Origin: Tamarix chinensis
Taxonomy: Eukaryota > Streptophyta > Magnoliopsida > Caryophyllales > Tamaricaceae
Assembly: GCA_030549775.1 (NCBI GenBank)
Contig: CM060174.1
Coordinates: forward strand, 72,729,466-72,793,465
Direction: 5' to 3'
DNA length: 64,000 nucleotides
Position 1 is the first letter of the stretch. Each line of letters begins with the position of its first letter. A model generated the notes under the pieces. That model was not told where the DNA came from. It saw only the letters and a list, made by a program, of their open reading frames with translations, and did no database searches. Positions 1 to 10,283 of this stretch are shown one piece after another. The translations under genes were made by a program, and so were the position numbers.

Positions 1-66
1 TTTCTTTTTCGTTAAACTCTTTTAAATTAAACGAAATTTTTCAGTAGTAAATTTGGGGGTGTTACA
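1..66 (+). mobile_element. 3' end of a long-LTR family member (fragment)
   Basis: The segment ends in GGGGGTGTTACA. Its reverse complement matches the first 66 bases of the LTR that starts at 41351 with only a few changes. It is therefore the 3' end of a plus-oriented copy that runs off the left edge of the window. No primer-binding site follows it, so it is a solo LTR or the right-hand LTR of an element. Confidence 0.75.
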
Positions 67-724
67 TGAATATTTAGTGTGGTTAACACTTGGTCCAAGG
101 TCTAGATAAAACCAACATGGAACAATAAAGTGGAAGAGAGAATGAATTTAAATATAATAAGAAAGAGTTTATACAACACTTGTTGTCCTACCAAGGAAGC
201 AAAAGGGAAAAAATATATTTCCAAAAAGAGATAATAAATAATCATAAACAATGCTTTGACCCAACCCAAACTGCTACCACTACCAACAAAACTTGCAAGG
301 TTAAGACTTCCCATTAAATAGGTAGTTGAACATACAGTGGAACCCATTACTACAATAATACTAAGTAAATCACCACAAAACACTAAGCATGTAAATATCA
401 TATGGAGCATATAGAATGTAACATAAATAGTCATGACGTAACATCTCAAATAGTATATATCGTAGATAATTACTATATTCATGCCATAATTCATCTCATA
501 CCATAGAATACATGTTTATCTTATCACACTTAACCATATTACAATGGTTTTATAAATCTAATAAGACCAAGGGTGTTCCTTGAAAGGAAATACACTAAAG
601 CATAATTAATCCATTGTCCAATAAATCACTCTATACCACTCATCAACATAAGAAGGAAACAATAATATAATTACCAAAAAATATACTAAATCTAAATAGA
701 GCATGGAGGTAACTATCAAACCAC

Positions 725-895
725 TATGCTAAAACTAAGTAGTGCACAAAGACAACTACAAGACCAGCAAATCAAAACCAAGTAGTATACAAAAGTAACT
801 ACCAAACTAGCAAACTAAAACCAAGTAGTACATGGAGGCAACTATCAAACCAGCAAACAGAAACCAAGTAGTGCACGAAGGAACTACAAAACCAA
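725..895. repeat. Tandem repeat, about four copies of a ~44-bp unit
   Basis: Four imperfect copies share the core AACCAAGTAGTGCAC, followed by a spacer containing CAACTAC and ACCAGCAAA. Copy starts are 41-46 bp apart. Confidence 0.65.
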
Positions 896-1257
896 CAAGA
901 AAGAAAAAATTCAATTAAATCCTCATATAAGAGTTTCTTTCATTTTTAATTACTTGAGGGGATATAAAAATAACCTTGAGACATTTCAAGTATACCATTC
1001 ATACCGGTGCACTAAGGTAGTACAATGTCCTCACAATTTGTAACCTAGAGACATACAGATACTTTGGTGATATTAGATCAACAAGGTAACACAATATCCT
1101 CTCATCCTAGGATACCTAATCATTAAGTATCGATATCCCCTATAGGACCTGTAGATCACCTATAGAATAGACTAGTGCCTTAGTTAAAATACTAAGGTAT
1201 TTGAGGAAACAACCAAACAAAATTTAGGATACTTGCCTCATCTCTAAGGTAGCTTAT

Positions 1258-1580
1258 AATAACCCCAAATTAAGTGAAGTGTTATAAGGATTGACATGGA
1301 TACTTATATCAACATATTATACCATATTTTTGGTGATTTCATTCTAAGAACTTCACAATTAAGTGTGTTTGACGTAGAATAACTTTTAGGATATGTGATC
1401 CTCCTCGGAAGTTTTAAAAATATCCCCAATTAAGTAGATTATTATAAGAATTGATTTAGCTTCTTATATCAACATGGTATACTATAATTTTTATGATTTC
1501 ATTCTATGAACTTCACAGTTAAGCACACTTATCGTGTAATAATTTTTAGGATGTGTGAAATTATGTGGAAGTTTCAAAAA
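1258..1580. repeat. Two tandem copies of a ~163-bp unit
   Basis: Two adjacent diverged copies start at about 1260 and 1423. Both run through the same landmarks in order: CCCCAA(A)TTAAGT, TTATAAG, CTTATATCAACAT, GATTTCATTCTA, GAACTTCACA, TTTTAGGAT and GGAAGTTT. Confidence 0.7.
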
Positions 1581-1642
1581 AATTCTAAAAATTTCTCAAG
1601 AAGAGCATGAGTAAGTAAAGTATGTTTAAATGACTCATGTTG

Positions 1643-1964
1643 TGTAACACCCCAAAATTTACTACTTTTTTTTTAAACAATACTTATAAGTTAAAACCAT
1701 AAATCTAGGGTTGTTACCGCCACACTTAGTACCAGAGCGGTTCACTCCGACCGTTCCAGTACCAAGTGCTAAGGCTAAAAATATTATTTTCAAACTTAAA
1801 CTGAGAGTTCATAAAATGAATTAAAAGTTCATAGCAAAGAAATCAGAGTATGCATAAAAGTTTATAATCAATAATAAGAGACAAATCAAATTGCGAAATC
1901 CAAATTTCTCGAAGGGAATAATCTTGCATTCAATAAAAGGTTTATTTATAAAAAAAACTCAATA
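1643..1964 (-). mobile_element. Long-LTR family, part 1 of a split LTR (3' LTR of composite element)
   Basis: The segment starts TGTAACACCCC and carries the family block ending in ACCAAGTGCTAAGGC. Its LTR is in minus orientation, because its counterpart at 7122 abuts a primer-binding site on the minus strand. The 1965-5988 solo LTR interrupts it, and it continues at 5989-6579. Together the two parts are only about 0.9 kb, against 4.8 kb for a full family LTR, so this copy is internally deleted. Confidence 0.7.
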
Positions 1965-4368
1965 TGAAATGCCCCAGAATTATTTATTTTATGAGATATA
2001 ATTAAGTAAGGATTTATTAGAAAATTAATTTATTTATTTATTTTATTTAAAATAGGAAGGAATTAATTAGGGCAAATTAATAATAATTTGTAAATATTTT
2101 TATAAAGGAAAAATTAGGCTTTTTGCTAATTAAAAAGGGATTTAAGAGAAATATTTTTAAAAACCCTAAATTATTCTAAAAAGGAAATTTAATATTATTT
2201 TAATTAAATATTTATTCTAATTACCCAAAATTTTCTAATTAATTTATTTAACCCCAAACCACTTCATGTCTCCTTTTTCCTCTTTCTTTCTTTTCCTTTT
2301 TTTTCCTTTTTCCTTCCTCTCGCCGGATTGGGCCTCGCTCCAGGCCCAATCCTATTCTTTTTTTTCCTTCCTTCTCCCACGACCCAACGCCGCTCCCTTC
2401 TTTCTGCCTTCTTCAGATGCGACGTTTTGTTCTTTATTTCCCTGGGATGCCGCGTTTCTTTAAAAGCCTTATAACCACAGCCGATGGGCCCAGTTCCCTC
2501 TTCTTTTTCTTTTTTTTTTCTTTTCCCCCTCGGCCGCCGGCTCACCTTCTTCTTCTTCCTCCTTCCTCCGGCATCGTCCACCTGTAGCTTCGAAGGCCAA
2601 AAATGGCACCGCCGGCTACATGTGTCTTGACCGACCTTTATCCTGCTCATTCTCTTTCCCTTGACGTATAATCTAGCATGAACTGCCCCACTCCCCTTTT
2701 CTCCCACATGATTGCCCCATTTTCTCTCGCGAAGGTTGGGCACAATTTGAAATCGTGCTGACCGATCAACGCCATAACCACCCCATTATCTCATTGGCTT
2801 TCACCTCCTGCTAACCTCCAGAATTGAGCCTACCCTCTACCATTATAAATACCCCTCACATGGTCTGAATTTGAGGTTTTCCCCCCGAAACCCTAAGTGA
2901 AAGCCTGTGCACCATCGCAACTTTAGATGCACTTTTCTCCGCCGTTAGCCAACCCCGCATTCGCCTCTGCATCCCAAACTCTTCCCTGCAACGCACTCTA
3001 ACTAACTAAGCCATCCACCTCCTTCGATTCTTCTCGCATGGGCCACTATAGCCATGCAAAGTTCCCTATCCCTCTCGCAAAATTTTTACCCCCGAAACCT
3101 TTAAACCACCATCCACCACCACATCCACCGCTTCTACTACCCTCTAAACCACCCAAAAACTCCTGCTAATTCTCCTCCACTGACCCATAACTTTCTTTTC
3201 TTTTTTCTCCTTCCCCTTCCCTCTTTTTCTTCATTTTCTTCCCTTTTAGACCACTTTTCAGGCCACCGCCAGTGCCATCCATCCCCGCCAACTCAAGGTG
3301 AAACCCTATACCTTCTCATCCCTTCCTTTTGATTTATTAGGAATTATTCTATTTTAATTTTAATTTTTAATGTTATTTCGATTATCATTATTATTATTAT
3401 CATTATTATCATCATTATTATTATTATTGTTATCAACTGTAACTTAATTGATAAATTTTGTTGGCAGGTTTGAGAGTATTCTTGAGTTAGATAAATTATT
3501 AGTTTCAAATTTTAGGGATTTAATGGAATTATTATATGTTTACTATTTTTATTAATAATATTATTATTAGTATAATTATTTATTTATTATTATTATTATT
3601 TAATGGGGGCCGAGACCTTAAAATTTAATTAGGTCTCACACCCTTGCATTTTTATTACTATTATTAGTATTTTTACTATTACTATTATTATTATTATCTT
3701 TATTAACTTTTATATTATAAGTATATATATATATATATATATTATTAATATTATTATTATTATGATTGAATAGTATTCTTATTATTTTGGGCAATTTCGA
3801 AAGCTACCTTGTAAATTTAAGATTTATATTATTATTAATTTTAATATTCTACTAATAAGAGTACTATTAATAATATTTTATTTTTTTATTAATATTAATA
3901 TTATTATTATTTTTTTTATTATTGTCACTAACACTATTTTTGTGGAGGGTAGAAACCCTTATATCACCACTCATTTTGAATTACAATAGTAATTTATTTG
4001 TACTTTTAGTAGTATTTTGTATAGTTAATTATAGTATAATATTATTTTAATTAAAAACCAAGTTTTAGGATAAGTTAGTGAATAATAGAATTTTTAGGAA
4101 GGAACCTAACTCTAGTATTTTTCCCATAATAGGTGAGCCTAGTCAAAACCCTCAAGTGGAATAGGAGTGTGCACCAAGACAGGTGACATTTTAGGTAAGG
4201 GGTGCTAAGGCCTTTTGTGTGCTTATATGCATTATGTGTTTCGCATGCTATGTATCATATATTTATCATTATTAATTATGTCGTATATGGTATGACGTGA
4301 AGTTGAAGTACGTCTTTGTGTATTTACATGGTATGTGTACTATATGTGATGAAATATTGTGGCATGTG

Positions 4369-4790
4369 GTGTTAGGGTTTTGCATGAAATGGTATGGTGT
4401 TAAGGTTTTGCATAAAATGGTATGGTGTTAGGATTTTTGCATGAAATTGTATGGGAGTTAGGGTTTGCATGAAAGTGTGATTTACGTGGAGTTAGGGTTT
4501 GTATGGGAGTTAGGGTTTTGCATGGGGGTTAGGGTTTGCATGGGAGCTAGGGTTTACATGGTGGAAGTGTAACTTACATGGAGCTAGGGTTTGCATAGAA
4601 GTGTGGCTTACGTGGAGTTAGGGTTTGCATGGGAGCTAGGGTTTGCATGGTGGAAGTGTAATTTACGTGGAGTTAGGGTTTGCATGGGAGTTAGGGTTTG
4701 CATGGAAGCCAGGGTTTGCATGGGAACTAGGGATTTGCATGGAATTAAGGTTGCATGGGTGTTAGGGTGTGCCATGGTTAACTCGTGTGG
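4369..4790 (+). repeat. Minisatellite of GTTAGGGTTTGCATGG-type units inside the LTR
   Basis: More than fifteen irregular units contain GTTAGGGTTT or GCTAGGGTTT followed by GCATGG, spaced roughly 20-45 bp. The core resembles the plant telomere heptamer TTTAGGG, but the spacing and GCATGG flank make it an LTR minisatellite rather than a telomere tract. The 69-aa frame at 4591-4800 is only a translation of this repeat. Confidence 0.7.
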
Positions 4791-4909
4791 TGTTGGTTAA
4801 CTAAGGTTGGAGGATGAGAAGTATAGGAGGTAGCCATGCATGTTTGGGTCAAAGCTTGTGAATAAAATACTTAAGATATTAATTACTTAAAGTAGAAGAT
4901 CATTGAGAC

Positions 4910-5533
4910 GGGACCAACCGATCCACCGGTTCGGAATGGTGGTTAGGGTTTTTACCCTATGTGCGATCAATACGCCGGTTATAATAGTGGTTAGGGAAGG
5001 ATGCTCTATGCGTAAACCAATCTACCGGTTATAATAGTAGGGGTTCCCGAGCTCAACAAACACAAATATGAGTTTTGCTAAAATGCCTAAAAGATACTAA
5101 TTACTTATAGTGGAACACCATGTGAGTTGGGGCCAACCGATCCACTGGTTAGGAATAATGGTTAGGACGCGTAGTCCTATGTATCTCTAATCCACCGGCT
5201 ATAATAGTGGTTAGGGTATGATATCCTATATGCCTTCGATCCACCGGCTATAATAGCTGGGGCTTCCGTACTCGCATTGATTTGATAAAAAGTATGGTGT
5301 AAAATGATTCCTGAGCAGAGATAAATTAAGAAATGAATCCGGATTATAAATGGGCATTTATGTATGTACTCGAATGATTGTTCGACATTATTTTATCACG
5401 ATGGTCTTTATGTTCTTTTATTCTTATGCATGATTTTATGTGCTTATGTGTTGGCCTTAATGCTTGGTTACCTTACTCGGTACGCAGCGTACTGATCACC
5501 CGTTTCATGGGTGCTGCTCATTTCCACGAGCAG
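4910..5533 (+). repeat. LTR hairpin region: CCACCGG...AGTGG array plus conserved inverted repeat
   Basis: About six units resemble CCACCGGCTATAATAGTGG; each could pair CCAC with GTGG. They are followed by GTACG-CAG-CGTAC at about 5480 and by CTGCTC, an 8-nt loop and GAGCAG at 5514-5533. The same order (array, inverted repeat, hairpin) is present in reverse at 28869-29410 and 41808-42390, and forward at 62870-63501. Conservation across diverged copies suggests these are ancestral LTR features. Their role is unknown. Confidence 0.7.
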
Positions 5534-5988
5534 AAGACCCATCTGACTTATTGCAGATAGGAGACACTTACTTTGATGCTATCGATGTTTATGAGACATC
5601 GGGAGGGGCTGAGTGATGTTTGGGCTGGATTAGTTCCTGGAGCGGCGTGGCTGTTTTCCTTTTTAAAATTATGACTCATGTTACCTTTTTATTTTGTTTG
5701 AGTTGCAGAAACAATTTTATTAATGTTGTTTGTTTATTATTTGAAAACGATAGCTAGTACTTCGAATTATATAAAGACTTACGCGTACTCTGACTTTTGT
5801 TTTTATAAGTTTGGATTATTTATGATGTTATTGGTAGCGTTTTTTTAGCCTTAGCACTTGGTACCGGAACGGTAGAAGTGAACCGGTCTGGTACTAAGTG
5901 TGGCGGTAACATCCCTAGAAATTTACGGTTTTAATTTATAAGTATCGTGTTTTTTAAAAAAAAATGTGTAAATTTTGGGGGTGTTACA

Positions 5989-6579
5989 CAATACAAGTTA
6001 ATAAATCATAAGAGAATGAATGCGATACAAAAGAAATAACATAATGAAATAAAATCACATGAAGAGAAAAAGAGAAGAAAAGAAAGAAAAAGAAAGAAAA
6101 AGGAAGAAAGAAAAGGAAAAAGGAAAAAGTGAAAAAGAAAAAATAGGAAGGTTGGGTTAAATAAATAAATTAAAATATTTGGGATAATTAAAAATAATAA
6201 TATTTAAATAAAATAATATATAAATCCCTTTTTAGGCTAATTTAGGATTTATAAAAGATTTTTTTATAAATTCTATTTTAATTAGCAAATCACTCGAATT
6301 TTCCCCAATTAAATTATTTATAAAATTCATATTAATTTGGAACTATTTTTTCTTTCTTATTTTAAATAAAATAATTTATTTAATTAATTTTCAAAATAAA
6401 ATCCTTAATTAACTAAAATACCCAAAACTTTTCTAATAAAAATTATTAATTATTTTCTTCTTGAATAGCCCTAATTAATTCTCTTTTATTTTAATAAAAA
6501 TAGTTTATTTAATTAATTTTTCTAACAAAAACTTATTTAACTATAATTTTTTAAATTAGAAATTTTTCGGAGCATTTCA
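5989..6579 (-). mobile_element. Long-LTR family, part 2 of the split LTR
   Basis: This continues 1643-1964 after the nested solo LTR. It has the family's A+T-rich end with AATTAATT and AATTATTTATAAA motifs and closes with CGGAGCATTTCA, the counterpart of CGGGGCATTTCA at 46185. A polypurine tract on the minus strand follows directly, so this is the outer start of the 3' LTR. Confidence 0.7.
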
Positions 6580-7121
6580 TCACTACCCCCTTAAAAACAG
6601 TTTTCGCCCTTGAAATCTCTTGCAACTACTAGGGTTAGGAAGAAAACGCTCTGAGCAAATAGGGACACCATACGAAAAACAATGCTTATAAAAAAACTAC
6701 CCCCTTAACAACAAACTTAATAAGGAATTTACCCTTCGATTCTCACCATGGCTAGAATCAAAATACTTGAAAATGAAAAATCCTTTTGGATTAAAAAATG
6801 ATTGGAAATAATGGAAAACTGTGTAATTTAAATTCATTTTGAAAATGATACCAACTTTTAGTACCAACTTAAAAAGATTAAAAATGAAAGGATGGTAAAA
6901 AAACCACTTCAAAATCCATCAAAATTTCGTAACTTAAATTTATTTTCAAAACCGAGCATAGTAAAAAGGATCAACTACTCTGATATAAATTTGTGGTATC
7001 AGCTTAAAAATTTTAAAAACAAAAGAGTGTGCTCGAAACTAGCTTCGATACCAACTTGTGTTATCAACTTAAAAAGTTTAAAATCGGAAGAGAGTGGTCA
7101 AAACCTGCTCTGATACCAAAT
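6580..7121 (-). mobile_element. 542-bp internal region of a non-autonomous LTR retrotransposon (PPT to PBS)
   Basis: Read on the minus strand, the PBS TGGTATCAGAGC (7118-7107) lies 3 bp inside the 7122 LTR end and matches the usual initiator-tRNA-Met primer site. At the other end AAGGGGGTAGTGA directly precedes the LTR at 6579 and fits a polypurine tract. Nothing between them encodes gag or pol; the two frames seen there (6697-6912, 6892-7113) are AT-rich and domainless. Extra PBS-like copies with GATACCAACTT or GGTATCAGCTT occur near 6848, 7000 and 7050, so the PBS area looks tandemly duplicated. The element would have needed enzymes supplied in trans. Confidence 0.65.
7107..7118 (-). promoter_or_regulatory. 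Primer-binding site (initiator tRNA-Met type)
   Basis: On the minus strand this reads TGGTATCAGAGC, 3 bp after the LTR end GGGGTGTTACA. It sets the orientation of the whole long-LTR family in this window. Confidence 0.75.
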
Positions 7122-7346
7122 TGTAACACCCCAAAATTCACTACTTTTTTTAAACAATACTTATAAGTTAAAACCGTAAATTCTGGAGATGTTATCGCTA
7201 CACTTAGTACCAGACCGGTTCACTCTAACTGTTCCAGTACCAAGTGCTAAGGCTAAAAATATTATTTTTATACTTAAACTGAAAGTTCATAAAATGAATT
7301 AAAAGTTCATAACAAATAAATTAGAGTACGCATAAAAGTTTATAAT
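7122..7346 (-). mobile_element. Truncated 5' LTR fragment of the composite element
   Basis: It begins TGTAACACCCC and parallels 1643-1872 at roughly nine bases in ten by eye, through TTAGTACCAGA, CCAAGTGCTAAGGC and AAAAGTTTATAAT. The match stops near 7346, so the LTR is cut off there by deletion or recombination. Confidence 0.7.
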
Positions 7347-9812
7347 ACATTAAATAGCAAACATTCCTAAATCTTGAGGTATTATACATTAAATATTAAT
7401 AAGGAGAACATAAAATATATGATAATACACAACAATTCCAATTCCACACTTAACCATTTTTTCTTTATTTTCAATTTTTCAAGTCAACTTTAAGGTTGAC
7501 GATCCAAGATAAAGTTAGAATCAAAACTAAGGTCAATCTATAAATCCATTAATGTCATCCTAGTCCAATTATTCACAATCTTAGATCTGATAAGTCATAA
7601 ATGACTAGAATGCCCTTATATGATATTTACTCAATAATTTTCCACCTTAATACTCATTATTATTAGAATTAAGAAAAATTATCGGTACGAATAAATAACA
7701 TTTAAATAGGCACTTTAATATAAAATTATAATTACAGAAAATTTTAGAAGTAGAAAAATTATCATATTGCCCCTAAAATATAATTAAGCCTATTTAGTAC
7801 ATAAAATCCTATATGTGCATAATTATTTTACCACAAATAATCCTATTTTTATCATTTTATCATACATGTATTAAAATACTTAAATTTAGCATGATTGTGC
7901 ATAAAAATATTTAGTCACATAATTAGAGAAATTAATAACAATACATGGTGCATGCACATTTTTCATAAAATTAGAAGGAAAACATAAACTACATTTAAGT
8001 ATAACACAGAAAACTTCAAACATGCTATCATGTGATTTTTATATAATTAGTAGGATCCAACCACAAATATCAAAAATAAAAATATAGAACCACCAAAAGA
8101 ACTTCAATGCTAAAAAGTCAATTAGAAAATATAATTATAACAAAATATATAAATAAATAACAAAAATTAGAATTTCCTAAGGAAAGAAGATGGCATGCTC
8201 TCCAAAAAATGAAGGCACAAGAAGAGGAGAAAAAGGTGAAATTTTAAAAATTCAACCAAGAATCTAACATTCTTTACTTATTTGAAAATCAATAAAAGCT
8301 ACATAGAAGGAAATGTAAAAGTGGAAACAAAAAAGAGAATAAGGAGGAAGATAGGAGGATAAGTCTCAATTATCAACTCAATAAAGCTCAATACACTTAG
8401 TAAAAATAATTAAACTGTATAGAGAGGTGGGAGCAACCAAGAGGATTAAATGATAGAAATCATAAATGAAAATAATGCAAGATAAATGAGTTATGAATAG
8501 GGGATGAAGGTTATTGATATCTGATGCCAAAAGAGAGGAAAAACTTACTTGTTCAACACTTGAATAAAAGGGTACGTAGTTTAGTGTGTAAGAGAACGTA
8601 TGATGGGTGTGTAAGAGTTATGACAACCCAACAATCAAACCAAAGAGGTGAGGGAGTGAAGGTCTATCCTGGGGTAGAGGATGGTGTGTTTAGCAAGGTA
8701 GCACATAGACAAGGAAAGAGAAAGGGTTTTTAGTGCAAGAAATGCAAACAGAACATAAGGAGATACACTTAGAATATGAATAAATTCAAGAAAAGGCTAA
8801 AAAACCTCCAAAAGTTATGAGAAAATTTTCATATCTGTTCAAGGATGATAATAAGGAATAATTGATAAAGAGTTTAAAATTAGGGAAAATACCAAATAAT
8901 TTTATAAAATAAGGAAAAGTTATGGGAAGACTTAACATAATAATCTAAGATCACATACAATTTTTCATAAATTTTAAACAATATTTGGCAAATAAAATAT
9001 TGATATGATGGGGAACTAACAAACTTATAAAATAATTACCAAAATGAATATCAAAACTATTCCTAAAATCATAAAATTTTCCAGATCATCTTATTTACTC
9101 ATTTAAAACCTAAATACAACTTTTAAGGATTTTTTTAACACATATTTGATATGATTTTTATCTAACATACCCTAATTACCTATTTTGCATATAAAATTTA
9201 AAAGGGAAAGAAACATAAATAAAATTAAATCAAAATTTCTATATTTAAAATTCAACCCATTGATGACTCAAATAAAAATTTAATTGAGTATTTTATAAGG
9301 TATAACTTAAAAGTTAACATACACTAATAACATTTTATAAGCAAAGTGCACCTAGATATAAAATATTAATTACTATATAATCATACAAAACAATATTGAA
9401 TACATAAAATATCCTACATTAAATTATATAATTAATTATGCATAAAATAACACACTTTTCACATTAATATACATAATTAGGGTTAGCTAAAAATATGGTA
9501 TCACACGTTAATACATAATTCATCAATTGTAAACTAACTATTCATCAATTGTAGCGATCCATGCTCAACAATTAAATATATTAGTGAGATATTAATCAAT
9601 TTTTAGCTTCATATTTAGCCAAATTTAACCTTCCCATTCAACAACTTAACTCAACCAACTCTCTTATTTTTCCCCCAGTACCTCATTTTCTAAAAAAAAG
9701 ACTAAACGTTTAAGTCCTTTTTAACTTTATATTCATTATTTAATACTCTATCTCCCTCCTTCCCACCCCATCCCTACAATTCCCCTTTCCTTACCCCTGC
9801 CTTATACACTAA
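7347..9812. other. AT-rich DNA without a recognisable gene
   Basis: Stop-dense in all frames. The only frame above 60 codons (8524-8733, plus strand) has no recognisable motif. No tRNA or transposon ends were seen. Confidence 0.5.
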
Positions 9813-10283
9813 GGGGTCATTTGGTATGAAAAAAATGGGATTTTGAGAAATAAGGAATGAAATTGGGAATGTGAATGTGAATTAAAGAGTGGAAGTTGGT
9901 TTACTAATTTTTATTCCCATGATTGGTATATAATGGAAATAAGTTGAGAACAAAAATTTGATGTATTTGGTGTGTAGAAATAGGATTGAAAATATATTAA
10001 TTAATTTACTGAAGTGTCCTTTTTTAATTTATAATATTTCTCTATATGGTTAAGTAGATAACTATTTTAGGTTATTTTAGTATTTTAGACATTTTTATAC
10101 AATTTCCAAATGTGAATTACCAGTCTAGCCTTCCTTAGGAATAGATCTTGAGGAATAGAAGACTTTTTATTTCTATTCTCATTTCCTTTCTAATTCCTAT
10201 TCATCTTAAACAAACATATAAAATTTTAAATATTATCTCTATTCTCATTTCCAACTCTCTATTACCATTAAACAGACACCCTT
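9813..10283. mobile_element. Putative MITE (~470 bp)
   Basis: The left end reads GGGGTCATTTGGTATG and the inverted right end reads AAGGGTGTCTGTTTAATG. Subterminal sequence is also inverted: GAATGTGAATGTG-like on the left, and on the right an AATTCCTATTC / TCTCATTTCC-rich stretch. TAA lies just outside both ends, which would fit a Tourist-like (PIF/Harbinger) element, but the terminal repeats align imperfectly and hAT origin is possible. Confidence 0.5.

Larger units (their letters stand above)
67..1642. other. Intergenic AT-rich DNA with two small tandem repeats
   Basis: I see no credible gene here. A 130-aa minus-strand frame at 102-494 is hydrophobic and low in complexity, with no recognisable domain. 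Two local tandem repeats stand out and are listed separately (about 725-895 and 1258-1580). Confidence 0.5.
1965..5988 (+). mobile_element. Solo LTR of a long-LTR retrotransposon family (4.02 kb)
   Basis: The unit begins TGAAATGCCCC, ends GGGGGTGTTACA and is flanked by the 5-bp target duplication CAATA (1960-1964 and 5989-5993). TG...CA ends and a 5-bp duplication mark an LTR integration product. There is no second LTR and no coding domain. Internal landmarks in order are: a CT-rich, GC-richer leader (about 2264-3300), an ATT-rich tract (about 3370-3930), an array of TTAGGGTTTGCATGG-like units (4369-4790), an array of CCACCGG...AGTGG units (4910-5265), and a 7-bp-arm inverted repeat followed by a hairpin (5479-5533). 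The same landmarks recur in the copies at 28399 and 41351. Orientation comes from the PBS next to the related end at 7122. Confidence 0.85.

Noticed and set aside
2264..2743. 159-aa Lys/Arg-rich ORF
   Set aside because: Antisense reading of a CT-rich LTR leader (runs of TTTTCC).
4910..5265. CRISPR-like array (regular repeats with spacers)
   Set aside because: Spacers are themselves similar between units and the array sits inside a plant LTR; there are no cas genes.
1643..5988. A DNA transposon with ~230-bp terminal inverted repeats
   Set aside because: The ends are inverted copies, but the true unit 1965-5988 has its own TG...CA ends and CAATA duplication. The 1643 end belongs to a different, older LTR in the opposite orientation.
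8524..8733. 69-aa ORF
   Set aside because: Isolated frame in AT-rich DNA without motif, splice partners or homologous copy in the window.
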